From positions 186,001-250,000 of the forward strand of contig NZ_JAOAMV010000003.1 of NCBI RefSeq assembly GCF_025154015.1: a DNA stretch of 64,000 nt, read 5' to 3'. Origin of the DNA: Tsuneonella litorea (GTDB taxonomy: Bacteria > Pseudomonadota > Alphaproteobacteria > Sphingomonadales > Sphingomonadaceae). Under the pieces are notes generated by a model. That model saw only the letters and a list, made by a program, of their open reading frames with translations, had not been told where the DNA came from and ran no database searches. Shown one piece after another: positions 38,045 through 47,566 of this stretch. Position 1 is the first letter of the stretch. Each line of letters opens with the position of its first letter. The translations under genes were made by a program, and so were the position numbers.

Positions 38045-38552
38045 CGTCCGCCTCGGCCCGCTCCTCGGCGAACACGTCGTCGGCGACGGCAGCGAAATTG
38101 CCCTCAAAGGCCTTGAGTGCGGCGATGAAGTTGGCCGCGGGCACGCCGCTGCCGATGTAGACGTCGTGGTTGACCCAGGGGTCGCCCTCCTTGTCGAGCC
38201 AGAGGGCGATGAAGCGGTACTTGCGGACGATCTGGTTCATCAGCTCCGGCGTGACCGGCGCCTTGCGGTCGAGCCCGACGCGGAACTGGATCGAATCGCA
38301 GCCGGTATGGTTCGCCTCGTCGCAGCCGTAGAAGTATATCGACCCGGCATATCCGGCGAAGGTCGTGCGGATCAGCGGGTCGCCGTACCCGTCGGTGTCG
38401 AGCTGAGCGACGTAGCCCGCCGCCTCCATCGCGCCGGCGACCTGTGCCGGGTCGGACGCGGCCACCGTGCCTTCCGACGCCGCGAGAGATGCCGCGACGG
38501 CGAACCAGGCGCCCGCCCCGAGAACCGCATTCCTGCCAAGTGTCATGTCCAT
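38022..38552 (-). CDS. YbjN domain-containing secreted protein
   Basis: 176 residues: an N-terminal hydrophobic segment (about 8-32, cleavage near AAS) followed by a YbjN-like sensory-transduction fold (VAGAMEAAGYVAQLDTDG, FYGCDEANHTGCDSIQF, VNHDVYIGSGVP). Two cysteines in the CDEANHTGC segment suggest a periplasmic disulfide. Function unknown. The last 23 nt overlap the convergent amn gene. Confidence 0.8.
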   Translation of the reverse strand: MDMTLGRNAVLGAGAWFAVAASLAASEGTVAASDPAQVAGAMEAAGYVAQLDTDGYGDPLIRTTFAGYAGSIYFYGCDEANHTGCDSIQFRVGLDRKAPVTPELMNQIVRKYRFIALWLDKEGDPWVNHDVYIGSGVPAANFIAALKAFEGNFAAVADDVFAEERAEADATGTGAR

Positions 38553-38610
38553 TCCCCCGGCACCTCGTCCCGTCCGGTTTCGGCGCGATCCGCGCGCGGC
38601 GCAAGCGCGA

Positions 38611-39366
38611 TCACGCCGCGAGGAAATCGACTATCCCATCGCCCAGCGCCGCCTCGGTCACCGAACTCATGTGGGTTCCCGGCACCTCGAGGTGGCGGGC
38701 GTCTGGCAGCGCCTCCGCCAGCTTGACCGGATCGCCGTTATCGCGGTCCTTCGCGCCGCACAGCACGAGCGTGGGCATGGCGATCTTCTCGAGTTCGGCG
38801 GGATCGGTATCGCCCACCGACTCGAGCAGCAGCCGGGCGGCCACCCGGTCGACCTTCTGGGTCTTCATGAAGGCGACCGCCATGAACGCCGGGTCGCCAT
38901 GCTTCACTGCGTCGAACCGCGCGATCGCGTCGAGGAAGAATGCCGAGCGACGGTTCCAGCCCGCGAGGCCCTCCAGCCCCATTCCGGCGAGAACCAGTCG
39001 GCGAGGCTCGAGACCCGCGATGACCGCCCGGGCCGCGGTTCGAGAACCAAGCGAGAAGCCGACGAGGTCGTAGTCCGTTAGGCCCATTTCCTCGACCAGT
39101 GCAAACGTATCGCGCACCAGGACGTCGGGGGGATAGGCGACGGGATCGTGCGGCTTCGCGCTTTGGCCGTGCGCTCGGAAATCGGGCATGATCGCCTCGA
39201 ATCCGGCGTGGGCCAGCCGCCGGGCGTGCCCGTACTTGATCCAGTTGGTGGCGGCATCGGAAAACAGCCCGTGGAGCAAAAGCACGGGGCGCCCTTCGCC
39301 CATCCGGTGAACCGCAAGGGGTGCGCCATCGAAGCCGGGGTGCGTCTCTGTCGCTGGCAGGGTCAT
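38611..39366 (-). CDS. Alpha/beta hydrolase
   Basis: 251 residues with an alpha/beta-hydrolase fold: oxyanion region LLHGLFSDAATNW (about 29-41), nucleophile elbow GFSLGS, late acid in LVLCGAKDRDNGDP and catalytic His in VPGTHMSSV near the C-terminus. Substrate unknown. It begins inside the stop of the GFA-family gene (ATGA) and is last in a minus-strand cluster headed by asd. Confidence 0.9.
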   Translation of the reverse strand: MTLPATETHPGFDGAPLAVHRMGEGRPVLLLHGLFSDAATNWIKYGHARRLAHAGFEAIMPDFRAHGQSAKPHDPVAYPPDVLVRDTFALVEEMGLTDYDLVGFSLGSRTAARAVIAGLEPRRLVLAGMGLEGLAGWNRRSAFFLDAIARFDAVKHGDPAFMAVAFMKTQKVDRVAARLLLESVGDTDPAELEKIAMPTLVLCGAKDRDNGDPVKLAEALPDARHLEVPGTHMSSVTEAALGDGIVDFLAA

Positions 39367-39812
39367 TCGGGCACCTCGAGGCCCGCGGCGTGCCACCGGC
39401 TGACGACGCTCTCGGTCTCGTCGCTGCGCTGGCGAGGCAGGTCGCTGGTGTCGATCCACGCCTCGTGCAGGCTCTCGACACCCGCGTGTCCGGTGGGAAC
39501 GAACCCGGAAGGGTCATCGAAGCTGCCGAAGGTCAGGTCCATCTTGTCCGAGCCGTCGAACCGGAAGCCGAGCGGCGAACCGCAGTGCGAACAGAACGGC
39601 CGCTTCGCGATCGGCGAGCTCGCGTACCAGTCGGGTTCGTGCGCCCACTCGATCGCGTCGACGGGCAGGAAGACGAATGTCGCGGCGAAACCGCCGGTCG
39701 CCTTCTGGCACATCCGGCAGTGGCAGTGGTAGGCCGCCGCCTCGCTTATGTCGGCGGTGTAGCGCACCCGGCCGCACTGGCAGCCGCCGGCCTTGCGGGT
39801 TTCCTCGCTCAT
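39363..39812 (-). CDS. GFA family zinc-binding protein
   Basis: 149 residues with the GFA (glutathione-dependent formaldehyde-activating-like) zinc fold: CQCGRVRY near residue 13, CHCRMCQKATGG about 35-46, and FCSHCGSPLGF about 85-95. These cysteines bind zinc; enzymatic activity of such proteins is generally unproven. ATGA overlaps link it to the genes on both sides. Confidence 0.9.
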   Translation of the reverse strand: MSEETRKAGGCQCGRVRYTADISEAAAYHCHCRMCQKATGGFAATFVFLPVDAIEWAHEPDWYASSPIAKRPFCSHCGSPLGFRFDGSDKMDLTFGSFDDPSGFVPTGHAGVESLHEAWIDTSDLPRQRSDETESVVSRWHAAGLEVPE

Positions 39813-40453
39813 CGTTTCGACAGCCCTTTCTGCTCCATGCGCCATTTTGCCATGGCGATGCGATCCTGCCCGAAGAACGGCTCGCCGTCGAACACCAGCG
39901 TGGGCACGCCCCAGTGCCCGGCATCCTCGAGCGCCTGCTGGTTGGCGGCGATTTCCTCGTCGAGCGCCTCGCCGTCAGCCGCGACCTCGGCTTCGAGTTC
40001 GGCGAAGTCGAGCCCTGCCCGCTCCGCCGCTCCGGCCAGGTGATCGCCCTCGTGCCAGTTTTCCGCCCCGCCCCAGATGAGCCGCCCGGCCTCGGCCGCG
40101 AAGGCAAGCCCCCTGCCGCGCCGCGCTGCCGCCTGGCCAAGCCGCGTCACCCGGCGGATGTAGGGCTGGTCGGCTGCGATCGTGCGCGTCGCCACGTCCT
40201 GCACGATCGGGTCGGGGCGCGGCGGGCCGAAGGGTATCCCCTCCATCTGGCTTACGCGGAACATGTCGAGCATGGTGTAGCGCAGCCAGTTCGGATGATT
40301 GCGCTCGAAGAAATCGGGCTGCCGGATCGCGAGCGGATAGACCGGGCGCAACGCGATATCGACCGCGGAGGTCTCCGCCAGCTGCCGGTACCGGCCCACC
40401 GCAAGGTAGCTGTAGGGGCTGCGGAAGCTGAAATAGAGGTCGGCCGTCAGCAT
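39809..40453 (-). CDS. 2-hydroxychromene-2-carboxylate isomerase family protein (DsbA-like)
   Basis: 214 residues with the kappa-class GST/DsbA-like fold: DLYFSFRSPYSYLAVGR at the start, where the serine replaces the redox cysteine, and GHWGVPTLVFDGEPFFGQDRI near the end. HCCA isomerases act with glutathione in naphthalene-type ring degradation, but homologues are widespread with unknown substrates. It is coupled by ATGA to the GFA gene. Confidence 0.87.
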   Translation of the reverse strand: MLTADLYFSFRSPYSYLAVGRYRQLAETSAVDIALRPVYPLAIRQPDFFERNHPNWLRYTMLDMFRVSQMEGIPFGPPRPDPIVQDVATRTIAADQPYIRRVTRLGQAAARRGRGLAFAAEAGRLIWGGAENWHEGDHLAGAAERAGLDFAELEAEVAADGEALDEEIAANQQALEDAGHWGVPTLVFDGEPFFGQDRIAMAKWRMEQKGLSKR

Positions 40454-40466
40454 CGCTTCGCACCCC

Positions 40467-41087
40467 TCAGCGAAAAAAGCAGTTCACCCCTGCATAGAGG
40501 CTTTCGATCGTCGCGTCGCGCCCCGTACCGCGCACGAACCCGCCGATCGTGTGGCCGTCGGCGGCGAGGTAATCGAATTCGCCCTCGAGCGTGCTGTCCT
40601 TGATGAGGCGCGCGCTGCGGGCGACCTCCAGGTCGCGCAGGAGCTTGCCGGGCACGATGCCGTCGCTGGTGACGATCGCCGGGTCCTCCCGGGCGAACCA
40701 TCCGACCAGCCTGTCGTCCTGCCAATTGAGCGTGAGGCCGCCGTACCGGGTGAACGCCATCGGGCCTGCGCCGCATTCCTCGTTCGCGCTTCGCTCCGCA
40801 GTGCCGAGCCAGGCGTCGCCGGCCGCCTCGACCGCCGCGCGCGGAGCACCGAAGGCGAAGTGTTGCGCCGTCCCCGGAGCCCGGCCGATCGACAGGCCGC
40901 GCGCGTCGAGGATGGCGTGGCGCAACCGGTCACGCCGGGCAGCGGCGGCCGCATCCGAGGCGGACGCCCGGCTCGGCGCAGTCGATGCATTCGCGGTCGC
41001 GCTGGGCGCGCCGTCCGCGCGCTGCTGCTGGCATCCCGCCAGCGCGAGCGCGAGGGCGGCCAGCGTCAGCCCGCGCACCGTGTTCAC
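40467..41087 (-). CDS. Hypothetical lipoprotein
   Basis: 206 residues. A signal peptide ends in lipobox LAGC (about 16-19), then an Ala/Ser/Thr-rich linker (about 20-55) precedes a globular domain with two cysteines (NEECGAG and VNCFF). No family is recognised. The GTG start at 41087 overlaps the asd stop (GTGA); a second GTG three codons later is possible. Confidence 0.72.
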   Translation of the reverse strand: MNTVRGLTLAALALALAGCQQQRADGAPSATANASTAPSRASASDAAAAARRDRLRHAILDARGLSIGRAPGTAQHFAFGAPRAAVEAAGDAWLGTAERSANEECGAGPMAFTRYGGLTLNWQDDRLVGWFAREDPAIVTSDGIVPGKLLRDLEVARSARLIKDSTLEGEFDYLAADGHTIGGFVRGTGRDATIESLYAGVNCFFR

Positions 41088-42118
41088 CCCTTTTTGAGGC
41101 AGCGCCGCCCGAGCAGTTCGGCGATCTGCACCGCGTTGAGCGCCGCGCCCTTGCGCAGGTTGTCGCTGACGCACCAGATGTTGAGGCCGTTCTCGACCGT
41201 GGGATCCTCGCGCACGCGGCTGACGAAGGTCGCGCCGTCGCCGACGCATTCGATCGGGGTGACGTATCCGCCGTCCTCGCGCTTGTCGACGAGCATCACG
41301 CCCGGCGCCTCGCGCAGGATGTCCATCGCCTTTTCAGCCGACAGCTCGCGCTCGAACTCGAGGTTGATCGCCTCGGAGTGGCCGACGAAAACCGGCACGC
41401 GCACGCAGGTCGCGGTGACCTTGATGGCGGGATCGAGGATCTTCTTGGTCTCGACCACCATCTTCCATTCTTCCTTGGTCGATCCGTCGTCGAGGAAGCT
41501 GTCGATGTGCGGGATCACGTTGAAGGCGATCTGCTTGGTGAACTTGTTGCTCTCGACCTGGTCGCCGACGAAGATCGCGCGGCTCTGGGCGAACAGCTCG
41601 TCCATGCCCGCCTTGCCGGCGCCGGAGGTCGACTGGTAGGTGCTCACGACCACGCGCCTGATCCCCGCCGCGTCGTGCAGCGGCTTGAGCGCGACCACCA
41701 TCTGCGCGGTCGAGCAGTTCGGATTGGCGATGATGTTTTTCTTGGCGTAGCCGTCGATTGCGCCGGGATTCACCTCGGGCACGATCAGCGGCACGTCGGG
41801 ATCCATGCGGTAGAACGACGAATTGTCGATCACCACGCAGCCCGCCGCGGCGGCCTTGGGCGCGTATTCCTTCGCCGGGCCGCTGCCGGCCGAAAACAGC
41901 GCGATGTCCCAGCCCGCGAAGTCGAAGTGCTCGATGTTCCTGCACTTGAGCATCTTGCCGGTGTCGCCGAACTCGACCTCGGTGCCCGTCGAGCGGGCGC
42001 TCGCCACCGCGGCGACCTCGTCGCACGGGAACTCGCGCTCGGCGAGGACAGCAAGCATCTCGCGTCCCACGTTGCCGGTCGCTCCGACCACCGCTACCCG
42101 GTAACCCACGGCATTCAC
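41084..42118 (-). CDS. asd: Aspartate-semialdehyde dehydrogenase
   Basis: 344 residues. The NADP motif VVGATGNVGREM is at about 7-18 and the catalytic cysteine lies in ANPNCSTAQMV. Further motifs are VSTYQSTSGAGKAGMDEL and HSEAINLEFER. It reduces aspartyl phosphate towards lysine, threonine and methionine and diaminopimelate. The GTG at 42118 gives the expected N-terminus; a second GTG three codons later is an alternative. It heads a tightly packed five-gene minus-strand cluster. Confidence 0.96.
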   Translation of the reverse strand: MNAVGYRVAVVGATGNVGREMLAVLAEREFPCDEVAAVASARSTGTEVEFGDTGKMLKCRNIEHFDFAGWDIALFSAGSGPAKEYAPKAAAAGCVVIDNSSFYRMDPDVPLIVPEVNPGAIDGYAKKNIIANPNCSTAQMVVALKPLHDAAGIRRVVVSTYQSTSGAGKAGMDELFAQSRAIFVGDQVESNKFTKQIAFNVIPHIDSFLDDGSTKEEWKMVVETKKILDPAIKVTATCVRVPVFVGHSEAINLEFERELSAEKAMDILREAPGVMLVDKREDGGYVTPIECVGDGATFVSRVREDPTVENGLNIWCVSDNLRKGAALNAVQIAELLGRRCLKKG

Positions 42119-42292
42119 TCCTTCGCACCTGCAAAAATTCGCGAGGGCCCCCTTACGCTTCCCCGCGAAAAGCGCAACGCCGCGGCGACGTATGCAGGCC
42201 GGTCGACGACCTGGCCGCACTCAATCGATGATTGGCGAGGCCCCGTCGCCGTTGCGCCCGATTACCGCGAAGACGCGCGCCGGTTCGGTCCG

Positions 42293-43507
42293 TCAGACCT
42301 GCCCTGCAAGGTGCAGCACGAGCATCACCGCGCCTCCCCCGGACCCGGCAAGGCCCACCATTGCGGCCCAGTGGTGCGGAATGCGGCGCTCGATCGCGAT
42401 CCAGTTTACAAGCGCGAAAACGCCGAGAAACACGAAACTCGCCCCTTCGACGAGCGCCTCGATGCCGCCGATCAGCGTCAACCCCATCGCGACCGCCGAA
42501 ATCAGGACGGTGCCCGCCCACGGCGCGCCTTCGGAATCGCGGCGGGCGAATGCGGCGGGCATCTCGCCTTCCTCTGCCGCCTGCAGCGCCAGGCGGGCGG
42601 TGGCGAAGATCGTGGCGTTGATCGCGGAAGCGGCTGAAAACGTCGCGGCCAGCGATACCGCGAGGAACCCGAAGGTGCCCAGCGCCTCGCGCCCGGCGAT
42701 CGCCAGGGCGACCTCCTTGTGCGCGACGATCTGCGATGCACCCGCCAGCATGGCCGCGCCGATGGCGACCACGATGTAGGTCACGGCGGTCGTGACGATG
42801 GCCGCGGGCATCGCGCGCGCGATCGTGCGCTTCGCGTCTTTCATGTCGGCGTAGTCGTAGCTCAGCAGCTGGAAACCCTCATAGGCCATGAACACCACCC
42901 CCATCCCGACGAGCGCGCCCGCAAAGCCGACGGGCTGGTTGGCCTCCAGCACCAGGCGATCGGGCGCCCAGTGGGCCAGGCCGATCCCGGCAAGCCCGAG
43001 AAGGATCGCCAGCTTGCCCCAGACCGCGACCTTCTCGAGCGTGTTGGCCTTTGCCGCGCCGGCAAGGTTCACCCCCGCGAGCAACGCGATTGCCGCCAGG
43101 GCGGCGCCGTCCCTGATCCATGCCGGGGCGGACAGGGCGTAGGCCGCGTACGCTCCGAACGTCACCGCATAGACCGCCACCGTGAGCGTGTAGCCGAGGA
43201 CCAGCACCCACACGACCACCCGGGCAAGGCGATCGCGTCCCAGCGCCCGCAGGTAGGCGTACGAGCCGCCCGCCTTGCCGATCTGGCGCGTGAGACCGGA
43301 ATAGCTGTGCCCGGTCGCCAGCGCGATTACCCCGCCCATCAGGAAACTTAGCCAGGCCCACTCCCCGGCGACGGAAATGACGACCCCCAACGTCGAGAAG
43401 ATGCCGCCGCCGATCATGCCGCCGACCGCCATTGCCCAGGCGCCGCCAACGCCGAGCACCTGCTCCCGGCCGCTCTCGCTGCCGTGGCCTGCCTCTTCCT
43501 GGCTCAT
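42293..43507 (-). CDS. Amino acid permease, APC family
   Basis: 404 residues with 11-12 membrane helices. The APC signature GVGGAWAMAVGGMIGGGIFSTLG occupies helix 1 (its GGMIGGGIF contacts substrate), and SYSGLTRQIGKAGGSYAYL helix 3. It would import amino acids or polyamines by H+ symport. Specificity cannot be read. It stands between rplS (terminator between them) and asd, 174 bp apart, and need not be co-transcribed with asd. Confidence 0.88.
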   Translation of the reverse strand: MSQEEAGHGSESGREQVLGVGGAWAMAVGGMIGGGIFSTLGVVISVAGEWAWLSFLMGGVIALATGHSYSGLTRQIGKAGGSYAYLRALGRDRLARVVVWVLVLGYTLTVAVYAVTFGAYAAYALSAPAWIRDGAALAAIALLAGVNLAGAAKANTLEKVAVWGKLAILLGLAGIGLAHWAPDRLVLEANQPVGFAGALVGMGVVFMAYEGFQLLSYDYADMKDAKRTIARAMPAAIVTTAVTYIVVAIGAAMLAGASQIVAHKEVALAIAGREALGTFGFLAVSLAATFSAASAINATIFATARLALQAAEEGEMPAAFARRDSEGAPWAGTVLISAVAMGLTLIGGIEALVEGASFVFLGVFALVNWIAIERRIPHHWAAMVGLAGSGGGAVMLVLHLAGQV

Positions 43508-43534
43508 TCGCGCGATCTCCGCAGACCCGAACGC

Positions 43535-43566
43535 AAAAGGGCGGCTCCCACCGGGGAACCGCCCTT
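43535..43566 (-). terminator. Intrinsic terminator of the trmD-rplS unit
   Basis: Read on the minus strand, AAGGGCGG-T-TCCC and GGGA-G-CCGCCCTT form a 13-bp stem with one wobble around a CGGT loop, followed by TT. It lies 53 nt after the rplS stop codon. Confidence 0.88.
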
Positions 43567-43619
43567 CGCGTGTCTCTCAGGGATTTCCAGGAGGCGCAAC
43601 CTCCCTTCCATCGGATCGC

Positions 43620-43985
43620 TTACGCGTTCTCGCGACGCTCGGCGATACGGGCGCGCTTGCCGGTGCGGCCGCGCAGGTAATAGAGCTTCGCCCGGCGCAC
43701 GATGCCGCGGCGGACCACGGTGATGCTCTCGATGTTGGGCGAATAGAGCGGGAAGACGCGCTCGACGCCCTCGCCGAAGCTGATCTTGCGAACGGTGAAG
43801 TTCGATCCCATGCCGCGGTTCGAACGCGCGATGCACACGCCTTCGAAGTTCTGGGTACGGGTGCGGGTGCCTTCGACGACGCGCACGCCGACGCGCACGG
43901 TGTCGCCCGCGCGGAAATCGGGGATGTCCTTGCCCTGGGTCAGGGCCTCGGCCGCTTCGGCCTCGAGCTGCTGGATCAGGTTCAC
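43620..43985 (-). CDS. rplS: 50S ribosomal protein L19
   Basis: 121 residues. The family core is clear: [20 protein letters not shown] (about 20-39), [20 protein letters not shown] and [10 protein letters not shown], then a basic C-terminus. L19 lies at the 30S-50S interface. The GTG at 43985 gives the expected [10 protein letters not shown] start. It follows trmD by 5 nt, the standard trmD-rplS order. Confidence 0.97.
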   Translation of the reverse strand: MNLIQQLEAEAAEALTQGKDIPDFRAGDTVRVGVRVVEGTRTRTQNFEGVCIARSNRGMGSNFTVRKISFGEGVERVFPLYSPNIESITVVRRGIVRRAKLYYLRGRTGKRARIAERRENA

Positions 43986-43990
43986 TGGTC

Positions 43991-44722
43991 CTAGTCCTTC
44001 GTTTCGCGCTGCGCACCAGAGGCAGGACGGGCCCGAGCGCCACTGTAGCGCTCCCAAAGGTCCGGCCTGCGTAGCCGTGTATCGTGTTCGCTCATGGCCT
44101 TGCGCCATGCCGCGATCTTCGCATGATCCCCCGATCGCAGCACTTCGGGGATCGTGCGCCCTTCCCATTCGTATGGTCGGGTATATTGCGGATATTCGAG
44201 CAACCCTTCCTCGAAGGATTCCTCGGCTCCGCTAAGCGGGGCGCCCATTACGCCGGGAAGCAGGCGAATGCAAGCGTCGAGCAGCGCCAGCGCGGCGGGC
44301 TCTCCCCCCGACAGCACGATGTCGCCCAGGCTGACCTGCTCGATCGTCGGCCGGGCATCGAAAATACGCTCGTCGAACCCTTCGAACCGCCCGCACAGGA
44401 TGGTGATCCCCGGCCCTGCCGCCAGCTGGCGTACCCGTGCCTGATCGACCGGCTTTCCGCGCGGGGTCATGGCAAAGACCGGTCGCCCCGGCTCCACGCT
44501 GTCGAGCGCGGCGGCGAGCACGTCGGCCTTCAGGACCATCCCGGCCCCGCCCCCTGCAGGCGTGTCGTCGACGGTGCGGTGCCGGTCGGTCGCGAAATCG
44601 CGCAATTGCACCGCCTCGAGGCTCCAGTCGCCGCGCTCGAGCGCGCGTCCCGCCAGCGAAACGCCGAGCGGGCCGGGAAACATCTCGGGGTAGAGCGTTA
44701 TGACGGTAGCGGCGAAGGTCAT
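43991..44722 (-). CDS. trmD: tRNA (guanine37-N1)-methyltransferase TrmD
   Basis: 243 residues of a SPOUT methyltransferase with the trefoil knot: [13 protein letters not shown] at the N-terminus, [23 protein letters not shown] and [17 protein letters not shown]. It methylates G37 of several tRNAs to prevent frameshifting. ATG at 44722 fits the family start better than an upstream TTG at 44752. rimM, its usual upstream neighbour, is displaced by 1.8 kb. Confidence 0.96.
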   Translation of the reverse strand: MTFAATVITLYPEMFPGPLGVSLAGRALERGDWSLEAVQLRDFATDRHRTVDDTPAGGGAGMVLKADVLAAALDSVEPGRPVFAMTPRGKPVDQARVRQLAAGPGITILCGRFEGFDERIFDARPTIEQVSLGDIVLSGGEPAALALLDACIRLLPGVMGAPLSGAEESFEEGLLEYPQYTRPYEWEGRTIPEVLRSGDHAKIAAWRKAMSEHDTRLRRPDLWERYSGARARPASGAQRETKD

Positions 44723-44760
44723 CCCTCGCCCATGCGCAAGGCGGAAGGGCAAGGCAAGGA

Positions 44761-45711
44761 ATGAGCGACGATGACCGGCCCGAACCCGACGACTGCATCA
44801 TCATCGGCGCCGGCCCTGCGGGGCTGACGGCGGCGATCTACCTGGCCCGCTACCACCTTTCGATCCGGCTGTTCGATTCCGGCGAAAGCCGCGCCGCGTG
44901 GATTCCCTGCACGCACAACCACGCGGGCTTTCCCGAGGGCATTTCGGGCAAGGAACTGCTCGACCGGATGCGGCGCCAGGCGCGCAAGTATGGCGCAGTG
45001 CGAGAAGAGAAGCGGGTCGAGCATCTCGCGAAGACCGGCGACCGGTTCACCGTCGGCACCGACGCCGGGACGTACACCGCGCGCAGCGTCCTGCTGGCGA
45101 CGGGCGTGGTCAACCGCCGCCCCGATTCGCTCGGCGACGAACTTCACGACGAAGCACTCGCCAAGGGCCTGCTGCGCTATTGCCCGGTGTGCGACGGCTA
45201 CGAGGTGACCGACAGGCGCGTGGCGGTCATCGGTACGGGGACGCATGGCACCGCCGAGGCGCTGTTCCTGCGCGGGTTCACCGGCAACCTCACGCTCATC
45301 AGCCCCCACGGGGGCCACGATCTCGACGCGGAATGCACGCGGACGCTCGACGATGCGGGGATCGTGCGGGTGTCAGGCCCATGCGGCGGCTGGGCGATCG
45401 AGGGGGACAGGCTTGCACTCGACACCGCGGACGAGCGACTTGCGTTCGACAGCGTCTATCCCGCGCTCGGCAGCCACGTGCGTTCCGAATTAGCCGAACT
45501 GGCCGGTGCCGACACCGCGGAAGACGGAAGCATCAAGACCGACGACCACCTCGAAACATCGGTGTCCGGCCTTTTCGCCGCGGGCGACGTAGTGCTCGGG
45601 CTCGACCAGATCAGCCACGCCATGGGCCAGGCAGGAGTCGCGGCAACGACGATCCGCAATCACCTCGCGGCAGAAAGACCGCTGCGCCGCGAACCGGATG
45701 GGACCGGCTGA
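44761..45711 (+). CDS. Thioredoxin reductase-like FAD/NAD(P)-dependent oxidoreductase
   Basis: 316 residues: FAD motif GAGPAG (16-21), a central CPVCDGYE with Cys141 and Cys144 in the position of the TrxB redox pair, NAD(P) motif VIGTGTHG and the closing [21 protein letters not shown]. It resembles TrxB paralogues, often lacking proven thioredoxin reductase function. It interrupts the usual rimM-trmD neighbourhood and is on the opposite strand. Confidence 0.88.
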   Translation: MSDDDRPEPDDCIIIGAGPAGLTAAIYLARYHLSIRLFDSGESRAAWIPCTHNHAGFPEGISGKELLDRMRRQARKYGAVREEKRVEHLAKTGDRFTVGTDAGTYTARSVLLATGVVNRRPDSLGDELHDEALAKGLLRYCPVCDGYEVTDRRVAVIGTGTHGTAEALFLRGFTGNLTLISPHGGHDLDAECTRTLDDAGIVRVSGPCGGWAIEGDRLALDTADERLAFDSVYPALGSHVRSELAELAGADTAEDGSIKTDDHLETSVSGLFAAGDVVLGLDQISHAMGQAGVAATTIRNHLAAERPLRREPDGTG

Positions 45712-45747
45712 CCGTTCGGTCACATCCGGCATACCCGGCCACTTGTG

Positions 45748-46476
45748 TCAGCCGCATCTTACGAAGACCACCCCGTCGCCGACGATGCGATGGCCGGCGA
45801 TGGTGACGGTCTTGCCGGATTTCGCCGGCAGGACCGCAAGTCCGTCGGGACCGCGGGTTTCGATCGGCAGGGTCGGGAGCGGTTCGTCCCATTGCAGGGC
45901 GGGGGTGGAGCCGACATCGACGACGCCGGTCTCCGGGTAGCCGTTCACGCGGGTCTCGATGATGCTCATTCCGTTGGCATTCCTGGTAACGGCGAAGTCG
46001 GGCTTCGCGCAGTCCGCGCCGGGGCCTTTTGCCACCCAGTCGCCCTGGACGTAGCCGGTGGAAACGGCCCGCCCGCCCGAGCGCGCCGGATCGCGATCCC
46101 GCGCCGGGGTATCGATCGAATCGATGCGCGAGGGATCGATCGTACCGCGCCCCTGCTGGCAATAGCTCGTTTCGGCGCGCGTGCCGGTCACGCGGACATA
46201 GTCGCCCGGGCCGAAATCGGCCTCGCCGAGCGCCAGCGCCCAAAGCTCGCCGTCGGGCGTGCGCAGCACGGGACATTCCGCTCCTGACTCGATCCGGCCT
46301 TCCTTCACAAGTGTGCCCCCCGCTTCGGTGGGCGAATCCCCGCGATCGGCCACAGGTTCGGTGGCGGGCGCTGAGCCGTCAGGTCGTGGGGTCTGCTCGT
46401 CTTCCGCCGGACCGGAATTGCACGCGACCAGCATGAGCGCGGCGGCGAGCGGTGAGATCGTCTTGAAGCAGGTCAT
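45748..46476 (-). CDS. Hypothetical lipoprotein
   Basis: 242 residues starting at ATG 46476 (an in-frame TTG at 46491 is a poorer start). A signal peptide with lipobox LVAC (about 16-19) is followed by a Pro/Glu/Thr-rich linker and a globular region with four cysteines (AECPVL, SYCQQ, ADCAKP, VRCG) that could form two disulfides. No family is recognised. It lies between rimM and the convergent reductase gene. Confidence 0.7.
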   Translation of the reverse strand: MTCFKTISPLAAALMLVACNSGPAEDEQTPRPDGSAPATEPVADRGDSPTEAGGTLVKEGRIESGAECPVLRTPDGELWALALGEADFGPGDYVRVTGTRAETSYCQQGRGTIDPSRIDSIDTPARDRDPARSGGRAVSTGYVQGDWVAKGPGADCAKPDFAVTRNANGMSIIETRVNGYPETGVVDVGSTPALQWDEPLPTLPIETRGPDGLAVLPAKSGKTVTIAGHRIVGDGVVFVRCG

Positions 46477-46519
46477 ATCGAACCAGCGCAACAGCGGCTC
46501 GACGGTTCCGAAAGCGCCC

Positions 46520-47002
46520 CTAGTCCGCGAATCCGTCCGCGATGACCGCGCGCTCCCCGTTCCAGTCCGGCACCGCGTGGAGCGTCATGGGCACCATGAA
46601 CCGCTTCCCGTCCGGTTTTTCGATCTCGAGAATGTCGCCGGCGCCGAAATTCTCCACCGCCACGACCGTGCCCAGCGAGGCGCCGGCAGGGCTTACCGCG
46701 GCCAATCCGACCAGATCGGCGTGGTAGTATTCTCCTTCCGCGAGCGGCGGCATCGCCCAACGAGGAACAGTGAGCGCGGTGCCGCGCAATTTCTCGGCCG
46801 CAGTACGGTCGGACACTTCGGCAAAGCGGGCGATCGCCCCGCCCTTCCCGTCGTCGCGCAGCTTCTTCAGCGTCAGCGCGCCGTCGTTGAAGCTCTTGTA
46901 GGCCGAAAGCGCCTCAACGCCCTCGCCGAACAGCTTGAGGCGGACTTCGCCCGCCACCCCGTGCGCACCGGCGATGGCGGCGAGGGTGACGGGCTTGTCC
47001 AT
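46520..47002 (-). CDS. rimM: Ribosome maturation factor RimM
   Basis: 160 residues: the N-terminal RimM beta-barrel starts with VTLAAIAGAHGVAGEVRLKLF (family motif G-x-HG-x-x-GEV). The C-terminal PRC-barrel includes EYYHADLVGLAAV and VENFGAGDILEI, with FMVPM near the end. It binds S19 during 30S maturation. It follows rpsP by 9 nt. Confidence 0.95.
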   Translation of the reverse strand: MDKPVTLAAIAGAHGVAGEVRLKLFGEGVEALSAYKSFNDGALTLKKLRDDGKGGAIARFAEVSDRTAAEKLRGTALTVPRWAMPPLAEGEYYHADLVGLAAVSPAGASLGTVVAVENFGAGDILEIEKPDGKRFMVPMTLHAVPDWNGERAVIADGFAD

Positions 47003-47011
47003 GTGCCGGGC

Positions 47012-47533
47012 CTAGCCTTCGGCCTTCTCGTCGGTGGCCGCTTCGGCAGCAGGCGCGTCGGCAGCAGCCTCTTCAGCAGCGGGCGCTTCGGCTTCGGCGG
47101 TCGCCTCTTCGGCGGCCGGAGCGTCTTCGGCGGCCGGGGTTTCCTCGACTTCCGGCTCGGGAGCGGCAGCGGCTTCGGCGGCAGCGGCCTTGGCGGCCTC
47201 TTCCTTCTCGGCCTTCTCTTCGGCGCGGGCCTTGGCGTTCTCGCCCGGCTCGCCCTTCTTGGGGTTGTTGCGGGCCGCACGCTCGCGCACGCCGGCGGCG
47301 TCGAGGAAGCGGGCCACGCGGTCCGACGGCTGCGCGCCGACCGAGAGCCAGTGCTTCGCGCGGTCGGTGTCGATCTTCACGCGGTTCTCGTCGTCCTTGG
47401 CGAGGAGCGGGTTGTAGGTCCCGATCTGCTCGAGATACTTGCCATCGCGGGCCGAGCGGCTGTCGGACACGACGATGCGATAGTAAGGACGCTTCTTCGC
47501 GCCACCGCGCGAAAGACGGATTGCAACTGCCAT
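47012..47533 (-). CDS. rpsP: 30S ribosomal protein S16 with long Ala/Glu-rich extension
   Basis: 173 residues, about twice the usual 80-90. Residues 1-85 are normal S16 ([37 protein letters not shown]). Residues from about 92 first form a charged Lys/Glu helix, then a low-complexity Ala/Glu/Pro tail to the end. S16 is needed for 30S assembly. It lies between ffh and rimM on the same strand, the usual order. Confidence 0.97.
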   Translation of the reverse strand: MAVAIRLSRGGAKKRPYYRIVVSDSRSARDGKYLEQIGTYNPLLAKDDENRVKIDTDRAKHWLSVGAQPSDRVARFLDAAGVRERAARNNPKKGEPGENAKARAEEKAEKEEAAKAAAAEAAAAPEPEVEETPAAEDAPAAEEATAEAEAPAAEEAAADAPAAEAATDEKAEG

Positions 47534-47566
47534 TTTACTTCACCTTTCCAAAATACAAAACTGAAA

